Part shown: in pieces, positions 22,151 to 35,009 of the stretch
Numbering within the stretch: the stretch's first letter is position 1
Layout of the letters: each line of letters opens with the position of its first letter
From: Calycina herbarum
Lineage: Eukaryota > Ascomycota > Leotiomycetes > Helotiales > Pezizellaceae
DNA: 64,000 nucleotides
Reading direction: 5' to 3'
NCBI GenBank assembly: GCA_001414485.1
Contig: LLEY01000016.1
Location: forward strand, 248,001 to 312,000
The notes under the pieces: generated by a model
What the model saw: the letters and a program-made list of their open reading frames with translations, nothing else
What the model was told of the DNA's origin: nothing
Databases searched by the model: none
Program-made: the position numbers and the translations under genes

Positions 22151-23619
22151 AGAATACTAACGATAATAATAATCTACTTCTTAAGATATATTATAATATA
22201 CGTTTATCTAAAGAACGTATACTACTACTATAAGTCGAATATAAATTATTACTATTAATAAGTTTATTAGAATTATTAGAATTAGAATCTAACTTATCGA
22301 AGATAGATCCTAGAATATATAAGCCTAAATAAGATAAGATATAAGTATTTATTAGAACTTTTAAGAGAGAGAATAGATAGATATATATAGAAGAATAGAA
22401 ACCTAACTTTTAAAGCCTATATTCTACTTAAGGAATTAAGCCTACTATCTTAACTACTTATATAATAGTATAGAATAACTAGGATTAAGTAACTATAGTT
22501 AGCTCTATTACTAAGAGAGAAAGTATTAAATTTAAAGAACTAGGACTAGAGTAGGTAGTACTTAATAACTACTTAGAGGAAGAAGATATATAGATAGTTA
22601 CTAACCTAAAAGATAATACTACTAAGTAGTAGTAGTCTTATTTAAAAGAATTTAATAAATATAATAGATATTTAAAGTTAGATATTACTATCTACCTACC
22701 TAGTTAGGATTATAGTTTAGTAATTAATAAGAAATACTAAGTATTAAGAGTAGAAAAAGGAGTTACTATATTATTTAAAGGATTAGGAGATTAGTAAATA
22801 TTTAGAGTTATTAAAGTAAACCTCTAAGCTATCTTAATCTAGGAATTTTACTAGCTAGTAGAAGACGAATAATAGATTACTAAAATTTTATATAAAGTAA
22901 CTATTAAATAGATTTAGTATAAACTATATACTATATTAGATTAGTTAATAGAGAAATGTTTTATAGAAATAAATCTAGAATCTAAGAGAACTATAGAAGA
23001 TAGTCTAATATATAAGGTAGCCTTTTCTAATAGTAAAAAGATAACGTTCTTCCTAAGCTCTTTAAGAAGAGATACTAGTAAACGAAGATTTAAGGTTTAT
23101 TATATTAAACTAGAAATTTATACTATTATAAAGGAATAGTAACTTATAATAATAGTAAAAATATAAGAAAAGGAACTCTAAGTTATAATTAACTCTAGAG
23201 TAATAGGTAATTTCCTTTCTCTAATAGCTCTAAAGAAGCTAAATATTCTAATTAATAGTATAAAGCTATACTATCTAAGAGTAGTTAATAGAATAGATAT
23301 TATATACTAAGATAGAATTATTAATTAGTAAACTATTTTAATAAATATTAATATTAAAAGATACTACTTAGATATATAATTTGATATTATTAAAATAGAG
23401 AGTAAGAAAGTAATACCTAGTATATTATAGATTTAAGAATATAATCTAGATATTAACTAAAAGGCTTAAATAATAACCTTTAGTTAATATAAATATATAG
23501 GTTTATATTTTTAACTATAAGACTAGAATAAGGTTAGCGCCACCTCTTCTAATACGTTAGAACACCTAGTCTAGAGTCCTCTATAAGTTAGTAGGAAAGC
23601 TGATAACGAAATACCTATA

Positions 23620-25119
23620 ACGTAGTTTATTAGAACCTCGGTTATATTAGGACCCCGATTAATTTTCCTTAGTATATAACTTTAAACTCAAATAACTTAA
23701 CTATAATATATTAAATTAACTCTTCATAATCGGAGTCTAATATACTAGATATATCTATAGCTTCTTAATAAGTTCGTACGTTATAACTAGCTTTTCTATA
23801 GGTTCTATAGTATCGTTTAGACAGTTGCCTCTCCTTATAACTATCTCTCGCTATACGTATATCGCGTCGTACCTGCTTATCTACGTCTTTCTAAGCTATA
23901 ATATCCTATACATCCTCTATAATAAGTGTACCCCCTTTATAGACACGAGCCTTTTTAGCTCTTTAGCGTTTACTAAGAGCTTTATTTACTGTCTGAAGTA
24001 TACGTACCTCGGTAGACAGAAGAGTTATCTTATAAGCTATTCGTTCTATACCTTTAGCTAGCGCTATAACTGTCTTAAATAGAGGGGTTAGCGAGCTTTC
24101 TTAATAGCGAGTAATTCGATTTCGTATAAGAGTTAACTATAAAAGAGCTTCTATTAGATTAGAAGAGGTCTGAGATTCCTATAAGAGAGTGTTAGTAGTA
24201 GAGAGTCTAGAGAGTGTTAGAACTTATACGAGTAGTAGTATATTAATTAAAATGTTTTATCTATTCTAGACCTGTCTTATTATTCGTCTATCTGTTAATT
24301 ATCGGTTTAATAACCTAGTTAGATAGAAGACCGCTATTAGTATACTAATTTATAAGATAATTCTTTCCTTAAACTACTAAAAATAGAGGAATACTCTAGC
24401 CTTTACTATTAATATAGATAATAGCAGTAGCCTATTCTCGATTCCCTAGCTAAACTACCTTACCTCTACTACGTCGATCTATACGAGTAATAACTATTAT
24501 AGAACAAATCACGTCTATTATAAACCTAGTTTCGTCGAAGTTATAGAAGTTATAGTCTAAAACTCTATATTTCGCCTATATATTTATAACTAGTCGAAAC
24601 TATATACTAATTAGCTTAGGATCTTCGTATAAGGCTCTTTAGAAATCATAAACGCGATTAAAACGCGTCTTAAGAGTTAGTTATCGTTATATAAACCGAT
24701 AAGCCTAGAGCTTATTAACGTGTTTTCCTTCTTATAACTTAAGAATAAAATTAGCTATATCTTCTACACTAGCTAGCTAGGGTGTAAACCCTCTAGAATC
24801 TATATCAAGTATATTCTAAACAATTACTTCTTCTTCTACCTTAGATAATTTAAGGTTTACTAGTCGACGGTCGGCTAAAGAAAGGTAGCCGTTTATTCTA
24901 TTATTAAGTATAGAATAAGGTATTCCGTAGATCTTTATAGCTTTCTATCGACTTAGCTTTTTAGATGTTTGAATTACCTTAATAGCTAGAATAACTTTTA
25001 ATTCTTTAGTAATAATAGATATAGTAGAAGGTTAAAAAAACGCGTGTTAAAGTTAGAGAGTAGGATTTCAGGAAAATTAATCGAGGTTCTAATATAACCG
25101 GGGTTCTGATAAACCACGT
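23620..25119 (-). mobile_element. Pogo/Fot1-type DNA transposon A (1500 bp), nested in Gypsy
   Basis: Inverted repeats of about 49 bp start ACGTAGTTTATTAGAACC (left) and ACGTGGTTTATCAGAACC (right, reverse complement). TA lies on each side (23618-23619, 25120-25121), as for Tc1/mariner-pogo elements. The minus strand carries a degraded transposase. It interrupts the Gypsy pol region and so is younger than it, but it is itself RIP-mutated. Confidence 0.8.
23830..24990 (-). pseudogene. Pogo/Fot1 transposase A (degraded)
   Basis: Minus-strand frame with RIP stops. It shows NFDETRFIIDVI at about 24545-24510 (DDE first aspartate, FDETG-type box), RRSRGKVV.LGNREQATAI (about 24470-24410), and near the C-terminus IALAKGIERIAYKITLL followed by NKALSKR.RAKKARVYKGG at about 24080-23930, the characteristic Fot1/pogo tail. 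Cut-and-paste transposase, inactive. Confidence 0.75.
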
Positions 25120-25129
25120 TATAGTATAA

Positions 25130-26650
25130 AGAATTTATAAAGTTGTTTAAAGACTTAGAAAACATACGTACTCTTTCTAAATATTAACTATAGAATTACG
25201 AGATTAAATTAAAAGAGGATTATAACCTTAGAAAGTAGAAGCTTTAACTATATAGTTAGAATAACCTAGCTCTATTAGAAGAGTACGTCTAATAAGAAAT
25301 AAAGAAAGGTTATATTTAGAAATCGGAATTACTTATCTTCTTAAATATACTTATTATTAAGAAAAAAGACAATCTAAATAAATAAGTATATATTAATTAT
25401 AGAGAAGTAAATAATATAATAATTAAGAACGCTTATCTACTGTTAATAAGCTAATACTTATAGAATAAGTTAGACTAAGTAAAGAAATTTATAAAACTCG
25501 ATTAATAGAACGTCTATAGCTTAATTAGAATTAAAGCTAGCTATAAATAGAAGACTACGTTTATCTTACTATTAGGACTCTATAAGTATATAGTAATATC
25601 TTTTAGTTTAACTAATATACTAGCTACTTATTAGAGATAGAATAATAATATTTTAGAGAATCTTCTAGAAGTAACTGTTATATACTACTTAGATAATATA
25701 TTAATCTTCTTAGAAATAGAAGAGGAATATAAGAGATATATTAAAGAAGTTTTATAATAACTTATAAAAGTAGACTCTTAATTAAAACTCTTGAAATACG
25801 AGTTTAGAGTTACTTATACTCTTTTCTTTAGACGTGTTTTTAGTCTAAGAAAACTAGAAATAGATCTAGAAAAGATCTATATAGTTATTAAATAGGAATT
25901 ACTAAGAAACGTTAAAGATATATAATTCTTCTTAGGATTTGTTAACTTCTATTACTTATTTATTAAGAACTATATAAAAATTATAAAGCTAATATTAATA
26001 CTAACTAGAAAAGCTATAGCTTTTATCTAGAATAAGAGAGCTAAAAAGACCTCCTAGGAAATCAAAGAACAGTTTATAGTAAAACTAATTCTATATAATT
26101 TTAATTATAAGAAACTAAGTATAATAGAAATAGATGTCTTAGATATAGTAGTAGACGCTATATATCTATAGCTAAACGAAATAGAAAAACTTATACTTAT
26201 AGTATATTTCTTAAAAATATTCGACGTAGTATAATAGAACTATAGTATCTACGACAAAGAATTAATAGCTATTATTCTAGCTTTTAAAGAATATAGGATT
26301 TATCTCTAAGATACGATATACTTAGTAATAGTACTTACTAATTATCTAAACTTGAAAACATTTACTATAACTAAGAAGCTTATTACTAGACGCCTAGCTA
26401 GGTAGTCTAAAACCTTAGTAGGATTTAAAATAATTATTTAATATATTAGTAGTATAAATAACGTCTAAGCTAATACTCTAAGCTAGAAAATAAGCTATAA
26501 GGAAAATAAGAAATATATTAATATAGTAATATTAAAGTATAACGAAAACGACGACTTAATATTAATAGTATATAAGATTACTATAACTAAGAATATTAAT
26601 CTATAGTAGGAGAAAATTTACTAGGCTTAAGAGAAAGATATATAAGGTTT
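25130..26650 (+). pseudogene. Gypsy reverse transcriptase/RNase H (degraded)
   Basis: Plus-strand RT fragment: KKGYI.KSELLIFLNILIIKK at about 25300-25365, YINYREVNNIIIKNAYLLL at about 25388-25445 and the active-site region IYYLDNILIFL at about 25680-25712. There the second catalytic aspartate reads Asn (YLDN). RNase H-like sequence follows to about 26400. Many TAG stops. It resumes the Gypsy element after the Fot1-like insertion that ends at 25119. Confidence 0.7.
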
Positions 26651-26702
26651 TCTTTTAAAGAAAAAATATTATAAGAATAGAAAACTCTAGATTCCTACTT
26701 TA

Positions 26703-28563
26703 ACGTAGTTTATTACTAAGTCGCGTATATTACCGAGTCGTATACTTTTCTACTACTCTACTATCTTAAAATATAATAAAACTACTATAATATATTAAAA
26801 TTATTAAAACTACTTAGAATCTAATAAACTAGATATATCTATAGCCTCTTAACAAGTTTACGTATTATAACTAGTTTTCTCGTAAGTACTATAACGTTGC
26901 TAAGTTAATTGTCCTTTATTCTCTCTACTCTCTCTTAAGCGCTTACTACGTTAAACCTGCTCCTCTATATCTTTCTAGGCTAATCTGTCTTATATATCCT
27001 CTATAGTAAGTATACCTCCTTCTTAGATATAGGACTTTTTAGCTCTCTAGCGTTTACTAAGAGCTTTATTTACTACTCGAAGTATATAGTTCTTAGCTAA
27101 TAAGAGAGTTACCTTATAAGCTAATCGCTCTATACCTTTCGCTAACGAAGTTATTATCTAGAAAATAGGTATTAGCGAGCTTTCTTAGTAACGAGTAATA
27201 TAATCTTTAATAAGAGTTGATTATAAAAGAGCTTTAGTAGAGTTATAAGGTGTCTAGGAAGCCTATAGAGTAGCGTCGGCAGAGGGGGGTCTAGTAGGTA
27301 TAGAAGTCTATAACTTAATATCGAGCTTTAAGATTATAGTCTAGGGATCTAGAGATACTAGGCCAGCTTTATAGAACCTAGCTTTAGCGTTTTAGATTAT
27401 AATTAACTTATTATAAGCTATATAGAAAGCTAAAAAGAACTCGACCTTAGTAATATAGTTGATATAAGCCTTAATAAATGTCTTAATTTCACGTTTATAT
27501 ATATATTTAAAAATACTAAAATATCTAAAGTCGAGTAGCTAGGTAAGATAAGATAAATAAGAGAGTAGATAGAGAGTAATAATATTATTAGCTTTGTAAT
27601 ACTCTTGGAATATTACTAATTCATAGCTTTTATATCTATCTAGAACTAATATCCGATATAGCTCTTTTGCTTAACTCCGAGTATATTTATCGAAGTGTTT
27701 AAGCTATTCTAGATCTGTCTTATTATTAGTCTATCTATTACTTATCGGTTTAATTACTTAGTTATTAGAAAGACCGCTCTTAGTATACTAACTAGTAAGG
27801 TGATTTTTCTCTTAAACTACTAAGAATAGAGAGATACTTAAACCCTCTCTATTAATATAGATAATTACTATAGCTTATTCCTAATTACCTAGCTAGACAG
27901 CCTTACCTCTACTACGTCGATTAGTATATATAACAACTATCCCTACGTAGATAACATCTATTATAAAACCAGTCTTATCAAAGTTATAGAAATCGCTGTC
28001 CTAGATTCTATATTTCGCTTATATATTCTCTATAAGCTGAAACCACGCTCTAATAAGTGTAGAATCCTCGTAGAAGACTCTTTAGAAGTTATAGACACGA
28101 TTAAAACATGTCTTTAACTCTAGACGTTGTTATATAAATCGATATACCTAGAGCTTACTAACGTGTTCTTCTCTATATAACTCGAGGATATAATTTACTA
28201 TATCTTCTATACTAGGTAGCCGGGGCGTAAATCCTCTTATATCTAGATTAAGTATATATTAAATAATCACCTTCTTCTCTACTTTAGTTAACTTATAGTA
28301 ATTAGCCTTAGTTTCGTATTAAGGAGTTTAACTAGCTATTCTATCGCGTAGTATAGCTTCGGAGATATTATAAAGCTTTATAACTTTATAATAACTAATA
28401 TTCTTAGATATTTAAATAGCTTTAATAGCTAAGATAATTCGTCCTTCTTTAGATTAGAATTCTATTATTAGTTATTAAGAAAATACGTGTTAAAAGTAGT
28501 AGATAGTAAAATATAAAAAAGTATATAACTTAGTAATATATACGACTCGGTAATAAACTACGT
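26703..28563 (-). mobile_element. Pogo/Fot1-type DNA transposon B (1861 bp), nested in Gypsy
   Basis: Ends start ACGTAGTTTATTAC on both sides, with about 50 bp of imperfect inverted repeat and TA flanks (26701-26702, 28564-28565). The inner TIR sequence and length differ from element A, so it is a related but distinct family. The minus strand encodes a degraded transposase. Confidence 0.78.
26850..28480 (-). pseudogene. Pogo/Fot1 transposase B (degraded)
   Basis: Read on the minus strand with TAG stops: NFDKTGFIIDVIY at about 27990-27950, NRRSRGKAV.LGN at about 27930-27890, ILVLDRYKSYELVIF at about 27660-27610 (second acidic residue, DGHxSH-like region altered), and the C-terminal ALSKR.RAKKS near 27065-27030. 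Longer spacing than in element A. The first box has Lys where Glu is usual. Confidence 0.75.
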
Positions 28564-28565
28564 TA

Positions 28566-29346
28566 TATATAAAAGAGTTTATTAAGAAATACTATTCTAT
28601 ACTAGTACATAGTTACTAAGGAGTTTATAAAACACTTTAGTAGATTAAATAATATTACTATATTAATAGAGTATCGAGAGTAGTTAAGAAAGTATTAGTA
28701 GAGTATAATACCTATACCTAGAATAAGACTTTCTATTATATATCTTATAAACAGATAAGTACTACTCTAATACTATAAATATCTTAGAAATTAATATCTT
28801 AGGATTTTATTATTAAGCTACTAAAATCTAAAGATCTAATAATAGGAGTTGAATATAATTCGATCCTAGTTATTATAGAATAACTTACGAAGTATATAAT
28901 TTTAGTATTATATATAGAGTTAAGTATAGCTAAGGAATTAGTGTTTATATTCCTTAAAGAAGTAGTCTTAAGATATAGACTATTAGAAGAAATACTCTTA
29001 GAAAGAGATAAACTCTCTATCTTTAAATTTTAGATTACTCTTATAAAACGATTAGATATAAAAAGAAAGCTTTCTATAGCTTTTTACTCTTAAACGAATA
29101 AAGGAAACAAATATATAAATTAGATAGTTGAAATATACCTTTGTTATTATATAAACTACTAGTAAAACAACTAGATAGAACTGCTATCTTTAGTATAGTT
29201 TACTTATAATAGTTTAATAATAGAAACAACACTTATTATACTATTCTATACTAACTTTATATTAGTTTAACTTAGTAGTTAATAGCTTAATATAAAAAGA
29301 GTATATATATATTATATATATACTAAAAGTTATATCTATAAATTCT
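28566..29346 (+). pseudogene. Gypsy integrase (degraded, truncated)
   Basis: Plus strand after the second nested transposon. Readable stretches are SKDLIIGVEYNSILVII.LT at about 28830-28890, LKEVVLRYRLLEEILLERDK (about 28950-29010) and ELLSLVQFTYNSLIIETT (about 29180-29235), matching the integrase core and its C-terminal neighbour in fungal Ty3/Gypsy elements. The frame ends at about 29346, where unrelated GC-richer sequence starts, so the C-terminus and 3' LTR are missing. Confidence 0.65.
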
Positions 29347-31715
29347 ATGTCCGTATCTAGAAGGGAGCCGAGCTGCTTTAACGGGCACGTGACTAAGCAC
29401 TGCCCGAGCAGGGGCTAAGCCTTTATATTAGTACTACGCGGCCTTCGGCTACGCTTTCTTAGACGATATAAATACTAGCTTTCTTTATTATTCCTTCTAA
29501 CCTTAGCTAACCTTAGATTCCACACTTATTATATCTATAAGAACTTGATTAAGTCTAAATAAGTCCAGTTTAGAGACATACTACTATCTGTCTTATAACT
29601 CTTCTATAATTTTCTATAAACTTTCCTTAGCACGTCTACTATAGATAACCTAACTCTACTAACAAAGCCTACCTTCTAATACCTTATAACACTCACTCTT
29701 ATACTAATCTGCCTTATATAGTCTATCCCTTCCGATTGCTTTATTCTAAGAAGAGTTAGTATTTCCCTACCTCTATTCGTATACTTCTATATCTATTCTA
29801 ACGACTCTAGTTTAGCTGAAAACATAGGCTTCCCGATAGCGTTATAGTATAGTAACGTCAGACCTTCCTACTTAGATCTTCAACGATTTGAACCTACTCG
29901 CTCGTACTTATCCTACGAATCCCTTATATATTAAAAAACCTCGGGCTTCTCGTAAGGCTTTCTATAAGCTTTACTAGACGCTCTAATTTAAAAAGGCAGA
30001 GGTACTAGCTAGGGAGCGTGAACTTTAGCTAGTATTCTAATTAATTACAAATATATATTATAGTAGCTACGAGGTACCTAGCTCGGTAATAACGCGGTAT
30101 ATAATATAAAGGTAGATTAGGAATTCCTAGGATAATATTACAGCTAGAACACGAGCGGTATATAGCTAGAAGGTATTATTTATATTATTATCTAACTCTC
30201 TATTTATAAATCTCTAATAATAGTACCAGTTTAGAGATCTAGACGATACGTACCCTACGTTAGTATAACGTAGACAGCGGGCTTAATTAGAGTAATCTAA
30301 ACATAAGCCTAGCTTAGCTCCTAATACTATATACCTTAACCTAGCCGATCTATAATAAGAAGGACCGATCTCTATTAAACGTAGCTATAGTAGATAGTAA
30401 TCTACTTAATAACAGTAGTATTGAAGTTTCTACTAAGTATTCTATAGGCCGAATATAAAACGCTAGCGATAGAAGAACTAGGTTATAAGCAGACAGGCTA
30501 ACGTAGACGATAATAGAGAGGAAGATTATACGACTTTAAAAGGAGCCCGATTCGCAGCTATTATATATAGAAGAGTAGATCTAATAATTAAAAACTGTTT
30601 TAAAAATCTTTTAGCTTAGTATAATACTATAGTAGGACTATATACGCTATTAGAATAGGTACGGCATAGTTTACTCTATAGAGTCTTAATATTATAAAGA
30701 GGGGGTTATTCGAGCTAAGCTAGGTAAGAGATAGTCAGGAGCTCTATAGAATAGATGCGGCGGTTTAGATTTCGAATAGAATTTTCGACTTTTAGTAAAG
30801 CCAAAGAGATCTAAAGATTATATAGTAAACAAGTCCTGGTTCTATGATTCTGTTATAACTATAGGCGACGAAGCGTTTATATAGACGAAGTTAAAGTATA
30901 AGTTAAGTCTACGAGCGGCGTTTTACTACGAGAAGATAGAGGTTTAACTAGTATATTTAACGTTGTAGCTAGGCAGTTAGCTAGATTATACTTGAAAATA
31001 CCTTAGTTTACTAGTATACTAGGTACTCTAGAGGATCTGTACTCTTTATAAGAGCTTAGAGAGCTGAGATATTATATAAGACCTGTCTACTTAATTTCTA
31101 GGCAGTCTACAGTAGTTAAGAGCGGTAAAGCTAGTTTATAAACGAGGCCGGTATAATTCTAATAAGCAGGTTCTTACTAGATTATTATTTAAAACTGCTT
31201 AATTCTCTTTACTAAAAATACTATAAATTCTTAGATTAGTTTTTCCTCTATCCTCTTTATATTATAATAGCTACTCTTAAGAGTTCGAAATTTGTTTTAT
31301 TTATACTTTCTCTATCTAAACTATTATCCTATAATAGTAATTCTCTCTAACCTACTAAAACCAGGCGTTTACTTAATACTATAGATAAGCTAGAAAATAC
31401 GTAGACCTGCGACTACTTTTCCCTCTTCTAGCTATTATACTAAGACAGATAGACGTACTATAGCGAGAGGTAGAAGTATATAAAAAAGATATACTTAAAG
31501 TAAAAGGTTCTAATCAATTAATCTAGGTCGTAAGCGCGCTCTTACTAACAGTTATAAATTAGACAACGATCTTCTATCTCTTAAGAAGATATTTTAGACT
31601 ACTTTATATTCGAAGATATATTATAGTCTTAAAGATAGAGTATACGCTTTAGTATATAGAATAGCCAGCTCTTATTAGAGCTAGACTATAAGACTATCGA
31701 ATAAAATTAGAACTT
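29347..31715. other. Unidentified AT-rich element with LTR-like start
   Basis: Begins with a GC-richer stretch (29347-29540) containing a CACGTG and a TATA-like GATATAAATACTAG at about 29465, which looks like the promoter end of an LTR, but no second copy is found. After 29830 a plus-strand frame can be read if TAG is ignored (for example RRVDLIIKNCFKNLLAQYNT near 30570). I do not recognise the protein, and RIP makes such frames unreliable. Confidence 0.4.
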
Positions 31716-31949
31716 TGTTACGATCTATATCTAAAGGCAAAGGTATAAGAGTATATATATATATATATTCGAGAATTTAAAGCTACAGTTCTAAGAACGA
31801 GAGAATATAGAATATATACTCTACGAAAAAGAGGTATTCCTACTAACTATAAAGAGCTTTTAATCTCGTTATAAATCCGTCTAAGCGTTGCGGCTCTGAC
31901 GGTCACGTGTAGGACCGAGAATCACGTGTTACGGACCAGCGCTATAACA
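31716..31949 (-). mobile_element. Solo LTR (234 bp), TSD AACTT
   Basis: On the minus strand it starts TGTTATAGCGCTGGTCCGTA and ends GATCGTAACA, with proper TG...CA ends. Perfect 5-bp duplications AACTT flank it (31711-31715 and 31950-31954). It shares start and 3' third with the LTR at 19754-20080 but is about 93 bp shorter in the middle. No internal region is attached, so it is a solo LTR left by LTR-LTR recombination. Confidence 0.85.
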
Positions 31950-31954
31950 AACTT

Positions 31955-34049
31955 AGTAAACAAAAGAGCGACAGGTAAGTGAACCGGCTGTCCTTTATAT
32001 AAAGAAGCGCTAATTACTCGTAGATTAACTAATTACTCTCGATAATAACAAGTTAGATAGAACAGGTACTAGTAATAAGGCCGAAGATACTTCTAGTAAC
32101 GTCGATACTAAGTATATTAGACGTGATATTAAATTATCTACTTACTTGAATATAGACTAGTAGTTGAATTTATTAGTATTTTTTATAGACGGGATTAGAC
32201 TATTATATAGTTATCTTTAAATAGCTTTAAAGCGTTACTTTACTTCGTATACTTAGGAAACTAGTATAGATTTTTAGAAGAGTAATTTTATTAGCTATAT
32301 ACTCTTTCGGTTATATTTCAAATTATAAAGTAGCTTATATTTTTAGTATTAAGCTTATAATCTAATAAACTTCTTAAGTTATAATATCTTCTATTATAGC
32401 TCGGTAAGTCGTAGTTATATATAGTTCTAAAAACAGAATAGTACTTAAAATAATCTAGAATTAGCGCCTTCTTTTTAAGACGCCTCGGTAGCTTTACTAG
32501 AAATCTAAAGAAAAGTAAGAGAATAATATAATAGTGTAAATTTCTCTTTAAGCTCTTTAAACTGCTTCTAATACTTTATACTTCTATAAATATCTTTATT
32601 CTATCAGAGTTATCCGCTAATCTCCTACGCTTATAATAGCTCTAGTAGAGACTAAACTACTAAGTAGTCTAAATCAATTATTATCTAAGTCAAAGTCGTC
32701 TAAAGAAGGTAATAAAGGTAAAGAGGCTTAGTCTATAACAGACCTCTCTATTATCGAGATTCTTTAGTCTACTACTAGTAGATAAGCTCGTAGTAGAAAG
32801 AGGAATTTCAGAAGTATACTAATTCAGTCTTCTTACTTTTTTTCTCCTCCTCTTACTCTATCTATTTAGAGTAGGCTTTGGTAATTTCTAATAGTTTACG
32901 ATCTATTATAGGTTACTAGAATACTTCGTCTTTCTTCTTAAATTCAGGTTAAGAAGGAGAAGAGATAGAATAAGAAGCTTATACTACTGATAGTTCTAAA
33001 CTAAACCTTATAAGTAGTCGTCTATTATCTATCTAGTCTAGGTATCTATAGAATATATTAGTACTAAATAAACTAGAAACCTAATACTAGTCTAGAGTTC
33101 TTAATAGTAGTAGAGCGTGCTTAGTTATAGTAATTTCTAAAAGAGGAATTTTACGTCTTTTTTCACTTAATTATTTAGGATTTTCCTCGCTAGCGCCTAT
33201 TAAAGGTAGTAGGATAGATATTTAGATAATAAAGAGGAACTGATTAGTATAAGCTACTTATATATATATCTGTTTATATCTATCTTCTACCTTCTTAAAA
33301 CAATTATATATACTAGGTATTATAGGAAACGGACAAGTAGAGAGCAAACACACTAAGCGTCTTTCTAAAACTAGATAACAAGTTCTTAACTATATCTCTC
33401 TTTTAGTAAGCGGTCTATAGATATAACGGAAAGATGTTTATTAGATAGAAAGAGTTTCTAGAGATAGAAGAGGTATATAAGAAAAGAGATAGCTATAACC
33501 TTTAAGATAAGCGCCTATCTTAGGTTACGCTAATAATAGATAATCCCTTTATTTCGTAAAAGAGTAATAGTTAGTAATTCTTACCTTCCTCTAGTTTTTA
33601 GGTAATAATATTATTCTACTATCGATTTCCTTATTCCTTTCTAGTCTAGAGATTATTCTTATCTTAAAAATCTTAAAAGATTTTCTCTATATAACTATAC
33701 TATTATTTTTAAGAACTAATATATAGCTTACGCCTTTTATAACTATAATATCGTAATATCTTCTATTAAATTAATACTAAACAGTATAGGTAGCTCGAGT
33801 TATTTCTAAAATAGTTATAATATAGTAAGATTATAACCTTTCTTAATTATTAACCTAGTCTTAAATTCTAGATTATCTATAGAGAGAATCTATAAACTAT
33901 AATCTATATCCCGGATTTCAGCTTCTAAATCTAAGAACGCAGAGCTTAGATTTCAATCTCGATATAAGTAAACGAGTAGATAGATACTAGTGCTTCTCTA
34001 AAAAGCAGTTAATATGTTAATTATAATACTAGCCCGCTATTACTACCTA
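31955..34049. other. AT-rich relic DNA, unassigned
   Basis: RIP-type sequence. A TATA-like CTTTATATAAAG is at about 32005. Weak frames exist on both strands, the minus one continuing from the Copia-like relic at 34050, but I cannot identify a product. Confidence 0.4.
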
Positions 34050-35005
34050 CAGCGAAGTCTTTTATAAAAATTAGAAATATAAGAAATAAAACTAAAAAAG
34101 TACGTGAAACTCTATTAATCTAATAAGCGTATCTACAAAAGCTAAACCGATTAAAGTACCGATTCTAACGCCGAACTTAATATTAATCTTCTTACTCTTA
34201 TAAATAGAAGTTTCTTCAATAGTATTAAATACTATATATTACTTATAACCGACAGTTGACTTCTTTACAGCTTCTATATCGATTATAATACTAAAGAACT
34301 TATTATAGTAATATTTTCTAATATCTAGAACTGAAGTTAGAATTTCTCTATATAGAAGTAGTAGTAATCTACTATTTACGTGTTTATATATAGAACTCGT
34401 TAAGTTATCAGTGATATATTAAGCTTCTAAGATAATAATCTCTCTATATTTAGTAATATAGTTCTCGATAACTTCTTCGTCTTATATATCGTCTTCTAGA
34501 ATTATTATAGCGATCTCTTCTAAGATATTATTATCTAGCTTAATACCTTCGTATTCTATAAGATATTAGCTATAACTATATTAAGGCAGTGGTTTTCTAT
34601 ACTTCTTAATATATCTAGACTTCTACTTATTCTTCTATTTATCCTGATTTAGTTTAGAGTAATTAGTTAACTAGTAATCTGGTTTTATATATATTCTATA
34701 CTTTAAATCAGACTAGGCGTTTAGAGGTCGAGTATTTGATTAATTTAATATAAATCCCGATCGATTTAGTATAAATACTCCTCTACGGAATCCTTCTTAG
34801 AATCCTCCTTAGAAGCTATTCTCTCGATTGTTACCTTATAATACTCGGTTTATAAAGTTTATAACAGCTGTATTATCTTCTATATTATCGTCAGCTATAA
34901 ACACTTTAACTTTTAGATATAAGTTTTACTATACGCCGAGTGCTGATTTAATTAAATATACTACTAACGTAAGCTTTAACTTCTTTAGTAGTTTTAATAT
35001 AGCCC
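34050..35005 (-). pseudogene. Copia-like gag zinc knuckle and protease region (degraded)
   Basis: Minus strand. At about 34712-34630 the frame reads KYRIYIKPDY.LTNYSKLNQ. The family has CxxC...PxCW...H there, and every Cys/His/Trp position now reads Tyr or stop, exactly as TG to TA and CA to TA changes would give. Downstream, KKSTVGYKQYIVFN (about 34270-34226) and IKFGVRIGTLIGLAFVDTLI with RLIEFHV (about 34185-34101) resemble the protease/pre-integrase part of fungal Copia polyproteins. The RT was not found. Family assignment rests on motif memory and is moderate. Confidence 0.5.
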
Positions 35006-35009
35006 TCGA

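Larger units (their letters stand above)
20960..29346 (+). mobile_element. Degraded Ty3/Gypsy retrotransposon with two nested pogo/Fot1 elements
   Basis: Gag, RT/RNase H and integrase fragments of one plus-strand Gypsy element appear in the right order on both sides of two DNA transposons (23620-25119 and 26703-28563). Removing these two would bring the pol pieces together. The block is extremely CpA/TpG-poor. I could not find the element's own LTRs; its 3' end is cut at about 29346, where a different sequence begins. Coordinates of the outer limits are therefore approximate. Confidence 0.7.

Noticed and set aside
23825..24061. 78-aa hydrophobic plus-strand ORF resembling membrane segments
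   Set aside because: It is the antisense of the pogo transposase C-terminus (ALSKR region) and has no independent support.
29347..29540. Possible 5' LTR start of a new plus-strand element
   Set aside because: Promoter-like features are present, but no second copy or TSD could be found, so it is not called as an LTR.
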